From positions 1-9,448 of the forward strand of contig JANXXF010000430.1 of assembly GCA_025350775.1 (NCBI GenBank): DNA of 9,448 nt. The letters run 5' to 3'. A model generated the notes under the pieces. That model saw only the letters and a list, made by a program, of their open reading frames with translations, did not search any database and was not told where the DNA came from. Both the position numbers and the translations under genes were made by a program. Source of the stretch: Actinomycetes bacterium (GTDB lineage Bacteria; Actinomycetota; Thermoleophilia; Gaiellales; Gaiellaceae). Positions 6,146 to 9,448 of this stretch are shown here, piece after piece (positions within the stretch are counted from its first letter, which is position 1; each line of letters begins with the position of its first letter).

Positions 6146-7486
6146 ATGCTCGACCCCAAAGTCTTCAAAGCGTACGACGTCCGCGGCATCCACCCCGACG
6201 AGCTCGACGAGGAGGGCGCCTACGCGATCGGCCGCGCCTTCGTCGAGGAGTTCGAGCCGCGCCGAATCGCCGTCGGGCGCGACATGCGGCTCTCCGCGCC
6301 GACGATGGCGCGCGCCGTCATGGATGGCGCAGCCGACGGCGGCGCGGACGTGATCGACATCGGGATGGCCGGCACCGAGATGGTGTACTTCGCCGTCGGC
6401 GAGCTCGGGCTGGACGGTGGCATCGCTGTCACCGCCTCGCACAACCCGAAGCAGTACACGGGCATGAAGATCGTCCGCCGCGGCGCGCTGCCGGTCGGGG
6501 GCGAGTCGGGACTGAACGACGTGCGCGACCGCGCCCTGCGCGGCTTCGCCGCCGTTACGAAGCGCTGCACGATATCGACCCAGGACATCCACGCGGGCTA
6601 CGTCGAGAAGGTGCTGTCGTTCGTCGACGTCGCCGCCATCAAGCCGCTCAGAGTCGTCATCGACGCGGCGAACGGCATGGCCGGGGCGATGCTGCCGCCC
6701 GTCCTCGCACGCCTGCCGATCGAGGCGGTCACCTGCTACTTCGAGCCGGACGGCAGCTTCCCCAACCACGAGCCGAACCCGCTGCTGCCCGAAAACCGGG
6801 AGTTCATCGTCGCGAAGACAACGTCGGAGCACGCCGATCTGGGGGTCGCGTACGACGGTGACGCCGATCGCTGCTTCTTCGTCGACGACCTCGGCGAGTT
6901 CGTCCCCGGCGACTTCGTCACCGCGCTTCTCGCCGAGCTGATGCTGGCGCGGGAGCCCGGTGGCAAGGTGATCTACGACGTTCGCGCGAGCTGGGCGGTG
7001 CCCGAGACGATCGAGCGCGCCGGCGGCGTGGCGCTGGTCAATCGCGTTGGCCACGCGTACATCAAGCACCGGATGCGCAAGGAGGGCGCCGTCTTCGGCG
7101 GCGAGGTGTCCGCGCACTACTACTTCCGCGACTTCGTGCAGGCCGACTCCGGCGTCGTCCCGTTCCTGCTCATGCTCGAGCTGATTTCGAAGCGCGGGCA
7201 GAAGCTCTCGGAGATCCTCGCACCGTACCGCAGCACCTACTTCATCACCGGCGAGATCAACACGCCGGTCGCCGACGTGCCGCTCAAGCTGCAGGAGATC
7301 AAGGAGCGCTACGCGCCGATCGGGCGCATAAGCCACCTCGACGGCATCTCGGTGGACGCGGACGATTGGCACTTCAACGTCCGTCCGTCAAATACCGAGC
7401 CGCTCCTCCGACTCAACCTCGAGGCGCGGACGGAGAAGCTGATGGAGCGGATGCGCGACGAGGTGCTCGGGCTCATCCGGTCGTAG
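6146..7486 (+). CDS. Phosphomannomutase/phosphoglucomutase (alpha-D-phosphohexomutase)
   Basis: Cytoplasmic Mg2+-dependent enzyme interconverting hexose 6- and 1-phosphates (mannose and/or glucose), feeding GDP-mannose or UDP-glucose synthesis for cell-envelope sugars. It is 446 aa, the usual length for the bacterial PMM/PGM (ManB/AlgC) group. All four functional loops are present in order: phosphoserine loop TASHNPKQYTG with catalytic S98; metal loop DGDADR at 237-242; sugar-binding loop GEVSAHYYF at 319-327; and phosphate-binding loop RPSNTEP at 413-419. The N-terminus FKAYDVRGIHPDEL is also classical. The GEMSAH-type loop with a second His/Tyr pair suggests dual Man/Glc specificity, but sequence alone cannot settle it; phosphoglucosamine mutase (GlmM) is less likely given the loop. 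The start is fixed by the TAGCAT element. The next gene begins 30 bases after the stop and has its own promoter-like hexamer. Confidence 0.95.
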   Translation: MLDPKVFKAYDVRGIHPDELDEEGAYAIGRAFVEEFEPRRIAVGRDMRLSAPTMARAVMDGAADGGADVIDIGMAGTEMVYFAVGELGLDGGIAVTASHNPKQYTGMKIVRRGALPVGGESGLNDVRDRALRGFAAVTKRCTISTQDIHAGYVEKVLSFVDVAAIKPLRVVIDAANGMAGAMLPPVLARLPIEAVTCYFEPDGSFPNHEPNPLLPENREFIVAKTTSEHADLGVAYDGDADRCFFVDDLGEFVPGDFVTALLAELMLAREPGGKVIYDVRASWAVPETIERAGGVALVNRVGHAYIKHRMRKEGAVFGGEVSAHYYFRDFVQADSGVVPFLLMLELISKRGQKLSEILAPYRSTYFITGEINTPVADVPLKLQEIKERYAPIGRISHLDGISVDADDWHFNVRPSNTEPLLRLNLEARTEKLMERMRDEVLGLIRS

Positions 7487-7503
7487 CCGATCGAGGCCAT
7501 CGC

Positions 7504-7509
7504 TAGGAT
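7504..7509 (+). promoter_or_regulatory. Putative -10 element of the thioesterase gene
   Basis: TAGGAT is followed by seven bases and the ATG at 7517. Another in-frame ATG at 7508 overlaps the hexamer itself, so if the element is used the real start is 7517. Confidence 0.55.
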
Positions 7510-7516
7510 GGCGGCG

Positions 7517-7993
7517 ATGTCCTACAGCCTCGAGTTCGGCGCAGAGACCGACCGCAAGCCACCGTTCCGCTACGCGGCGCAGACGCGGGTGGCGTTCTCG
7601 GACACCGACGCACAGGGCATCGTCTACTACGGCCGCTACATGCCGTACTTCGACCTGGCGCGCACCGAGTACCACCGCCATCTCGGGATCACCGGCGCGC
7701 GGGCCGACGGCTACGACTTCGTGATGCGCGCGCACACCGTCGAGTACTTCGCGCCGGCGCGCTTCGACGACCTGATCGAGGTGTACGTGCGCATGCGCCG
7801 GATCGGCTCCACGTCGATCACGTATGAGTTCCACGCCTGGCATGTCGCCGACGACGTGCTGATGGTGACGGCCCAGCAGACCCTCGTGCTCGTGAACCTC
7901 GCGCAGCGCTCGCCCGTCCCGATCCCGGCCGAGTTCCGCCAGATCTTCGTCGAGTTCGAGGGCGACGCGCTCGAGCTGGCCGCGCCCCGGTAG
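7517..7993 (+). CDS. Hotdog-fold acyl-CoA thioesterase (4HBT/YbgC-FadM type)
   Basis: Predicted cytoplasmic thioesterase hydrolysing acyl-CoA or aryl-CoA thioesters, 158 aa. The family signature is at residues 27-41, FSDTDAQGIVYYGRY: the DTDAQG segment holds the catalytic Asp (D31 by alignment from memory) and is followed by the long hotdog helix MPYFDLARTEYHRHLG. The later strands, VEYFAPARFDDLIEVYVRM and SITYEFHAW, are the usual beta strands of the fold; LVLVNL near 123-128 completes it. The length is slightly above the 130-150 norm because of an N-terminal extension of about 20 residues. Start: ATG 7517 is chosen over ATG 7508 because TAGGAT at 7504-7509 lies seven bases before it and overlaps the alternative. 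The GAF-like gene follows after three bases and is probably co-transcribed. The substrate cannot be determined. Confidence 0.9.
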   Translation: MSYSLEFGAETDRKPPFRYAAQTRVAFSDTDAQGIVYYGRYMPYFDLARTEYHRHLGITGARADGYDFVMRAHTVEYFAPARFDDLIEVYVRMRRIGSTSITYEFHAWHVADDVLMVTAQQTLVLVNLAQRSPVPIPAEFRQIFVEFEGDALELAAPR

Positions 7994-7996
7994 GCG

Positions 7997-8386
7997 ATGG
8001 CTGGCGACCGGGCACAGGCTCTGCGCGCGGCGGCCGTGACGGTCGCTCAGATCCTTGACGCCGGTGGCGATGCGGACGACCTCCTGCGCCAGGCCGTCGC
8101 CGCTGTGCAGGCGCAGGTTCCCGGCTACGACTGGGTCGGCATCTCATTCGTCGACGCGGGCGCGCTACTGCTCGGGCCGTGGGCGGGCGAGGAGCGGGGC
8201 CCGGATGCGCCGCCGCCCCTACGCGTGCCGATCCGTTTCCAGGGCACGAAAGTCGCCGAGCTCGGCGTGGACGGGCCTGCCCCTGGCGACGACGAGCGAG
8301 TCGCGCTCGAGTACCTGGCCGGCCTGGTCGCCGCGCACTGCCTCGTCGGCTGGGATACCGGCGGCGTCCCCTGGGAAGCGCTCTAG
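7997..8386 (+). CDS. Reduced GAF-like domain protein
   Basis: A 129-residue soluble protein resembling the stand-alone GAF proteins of the free-methionine-sulfoxide reductase (fRMsr) type. An N-terminal helix (about 5-40) leads to YDWVGISFVDAGALLLGPWAG (44-64), the typical first strand pair of that group. The middle of the domain, where fRMsr carries GICGxxA and its catalytic cysteines, is missing. The chain passes from LRVPIRFQGTKVAEL (75-89) directly to the last helix (about 97-116), which contains the only Cys (C115 in AAHCLVGWD). A sulfoxide-reductase role is therefore unlikely; ligand binding or a structural role is possible. It begins three bases after the thioesterase stop (TAG-GCG-ATG) and has no promoter-like hexamer, so it is probably translated by coupling in a two-gene operon. 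Assignment to GAF is moderate; function is unknown. Confidence 0.72.
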   Translation: MAGDRAQALRAAAVTVAQILDAGGDADDLLRQAVAAVQAQVPGYDWVGISFVDAGALLLGPWAGEERGPDAPPPLRVPIRFQGTKVAELGVDGPAPGDDERVALEYLAGLVAAHCLVGWDTGGVPWEAL

Positions 8387-8428
8387 CCGGCGCAGCAAAG
8401 GAGCCCCCGGCCGGGTCGCGAATACTGC

Positions 8429-8938
8429 GTGATGGCGGCCGACGACACGCACCCGCACCTCCGTTTCCACGGAGAGTTCGAGCGTCTCGGCGGCGCGTTC
8501 GGCACAGACCTGTTCGGCAAGCGCGCCGAGTCGTTCGCGCGCTTCTTCGGTACGCCGACGTTCATTCTCCTGCAGACGGCGCTGGTGGCCGCCTGGATCG
8601 TGCTCAACGCGACGCACGTGATCCGCTTCGACCTCTACCCGTTCATCCTCCTCAACCTCGGCTTCTCGCTCCAGGCCGCCTACGCGGCCCCGCTCATCCT
8701 GCTCGCACAGACCCGGCAGGCCGACCGCGACAAGGCGCACGCCGACGCGGACGCCCGCCACCGCGAGGATCTCGCACACGCCAGCTTCGAGCGAGAGGAG
8801 ATCGCGTCGCAGCAGGGGACGCAGATCCAGTCGCTGCTCAAGCAGAACACCGCCCTCACCGAGCAGACAAAGCTACTGGCCGAGCACGTCGAGGCGCTCA
8901 CCCGCGAGATCCACGCCCGCGTCACCGCCGCGACCTGA
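8429..8938 (+). CDS. DUF1003 family membrane protein
   Basis: Uncharacterised two-helix membrane protein, 169 aa. Residues about 43-60 (PTFILLQTALVAAWIVLN) and 70-93 (YPFILLNLGFSLQAAYAAPLILLA) form the helical hairpin. The motif FDLYPFILLNLGFS followed by AAPLILLAQTRQADRDK is characteristic of DUF1003. The N-terminal GTDLFGKRAESFARFFGTPTF also fits the family. After the hairpin comes an unusually long hydrophilic tail (about 95-165), rich in Ala, Asp, His, Glu and Gln, with a heptad-like pattern suggesting coiled coil. The start is GTG 8429 or the adjacent ATG 8432; no Shine-Dalgarno sequence is visible. An AATACT hexamer at 8421-8426 lies five bases before the ATG, an imperfect version of the leaderless pattern. 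It is convergent with the rel-type gene, 36 bases between stops. Function unknown. Confidence 0.88.
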   Translation: MMAADDTHPHLRFHGEFERLGGAFGTDLFGKRAESFARFFGTPTFILLQTALVAAWIVLNATHVIRFDLYPFILLNLGFSLQAAYAAPLILLAQTRQADRDKAHADADARHREDLAHASFEREEIASQQGTQIQSLLKQNTALTEQTKLLAEHVEALTREIHARVTAAT

Positions 8939-8974
8939 TTGCGCGTCGAGCCAGGAGACACCGGAACGCCCGCG

Positions 8975-9448
8975 CTACGACGGCGTGACGCGGTACGCGT
9001 CGAAGACCTGGTCGACGTTGCGTAGGCCGACGAGCAGCGACCGCAACGACTGCACGTCGCCGAGCTCGGCGGTGTACCAGTTCTTCGCGAGCTGATCGAC
9101 AGTGGTGCCGCCGTAGGCGACGATGTTGGCGCCGTGCTCGGAGAAGGTGCGGGCAATGTCCTCGAGCAGGCGCGGTCGGTCCCAGGCGTCGATCGCAATC
9201 TGGATGCGAAAGCTGGCGTTGGCGCCGCCGTCCCACGCGACCGGCGTGAAGCGCTCTGCCTGCTTGCGCAACGCGCGCACGTTCGGGCAGTCGTCGCGGT
9301 GGATGGTGATGCCCTTGCCCAGCGAGACGTAACCGCAGATCGGGTCGCCCGGGACGGGGTTGCAGCACTTCGCGAGCCTCACGAGCACGTCGGGGACACC
9401 GGGGACGGCGATGCCGAAACTCTCGCCGGCCACTGTCGGGCGAGAGTT
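8975..9448 (-). CDS. RelA/SpoT-type (p)ppGpp synthetase/hydrolase, C-terminal part (5' end outside window)
   Basis: Bifunctional or monofunctional Rel enzyme making and/or degrading the stringent-response alarmone (p)ppGpp on starved ribosomes. Only the last 157 residues are visible; the frame is open to the window edge at 9448, so the GTG at 9433 is internal. The conserved-Cys/zinc-finger region is at visible residues about 25-50: LAKCCNPVPGDPICGYVSLG followed by GITIHRDDCPN, with the Cys-Cys, His and Cys ligands in place. A C-terminal ACT (RRM) domain follows: DRPRLLEDIARTFSEHGANIVAY through LRNVDQVFDAYRV. The hydrolase, synthetase and TGS domains must lie upstream, so bifunctionality cannot be judged. 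A single long Rel (rel) is the norm in actinobacteria; relA or spoT would be the alternative names. It is convergent with the DUF1003 gene. Confidence 0.95.
   Translation of the reverse strand, partial: NSRPTVAGESFGIAVPGVPDVLVRLAKCCNPVPGDPICGYVSLGKGITIHRDDCPNVRALRKQAERFTPVAWDGGANASFRIQIAIDAWDRPRLLEDIARTFSEHGANIVAYGGTTVDQLAKNWYTAELGDVQSLRSLLVGLRNVDQVFDAYRVTPS

Noticed and set aside
6128..7372. A 414-codon minus-strand open frame opposite the phosphomannomutase
   Set aside because: The plus strand has all four mutase loops in frame; the antisense product (Val/Asp/Arg/His-rich) shows no domain.
8406..8415. Perfect palindrome CCCGGCCGGG between the GAF and DUF1003 genes as an operator or terminator
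   Set aside because: Ten-base GC palindromes are expected by chance at this base composition; there is no U-tract, no second copy and a sterically impossible loop.

Overview
This is a high-GC bacterial chromosomal window (about two-thirds G+C by eye) in which nearly all the DNA is coding. Strong third-position GC produces long antisense shadow frames. No phage, transposon, tRNA, rRNA or CRISPR signature was seen. Base composition, an actinobacterial gene style, and an NRAMP-Rel-phosphomannomutase background beside a System I-type cytochrome c maturation cluster suggest a deep-branching actinobacterium, possibly Thermoleophilia. That taxonomic guess is inference only; typical Actinobacteria use System II instead.

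Layout. Bases 1-760 (+) are the C-terminal part of an NRAMP manganese transporter (mntH) cut by the window edge. Convergent to it is a tightly packed minus-strand operon running from 4788 down to 820: ccmE, ccmF, a short CcmI-like membrane protein, and a secreted PcsB-type coiled-coil M23 (LytM) peptidase. Gaps are 3 nt and 1 nt, followed by a one-base stop/start overlap. The CcmE carries a Cys-Pro-Ser-Arg-Tyr motif instead of the classical haem-binding His, which is the hallmark of the variant System I*. No ccmH lies in the operon, which agrees with that. Upstream of it, also on the minus strand, is a 79-residue orphan protein (4871-5110). It is divergent from an EamA/DMT-type permease (5167-6003, +).

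The plus strand continues with a phosphomannomutase/phosphoglucomutase (6146-7486), a hotdog-fold acyl-CoA thioesterase (7517-7993), a reduced GAF-like protein three bases behind it (7997-8386), and a DUF1003 membrane protein with a long helical tail (8429-8938). The right edge holds the C-terminal zinc-finger and ACT domains of a RelA/SpoT-type (p)ppGpp enzyme on the minus strand (8975-9448), cut by the window end.

The most striking regulatory pattern is a TANNNT hexamer placed exactly 6 or 7 bases before the start codon of five separate genes (4788, 5110, 5167, 6146, 7517). That placement would put transcription initiation on the start codon, implying leaderless mRNAs. The genes inside operons (ccmF, the CcmI-like gene, the M23 gene and the GAF gene) lack it and instead show stop/start coupling. 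The candidate biology worth following up is this leaderless promoter code and the System I* haem-delivery operon that ends in a cell-wall hydrolase.
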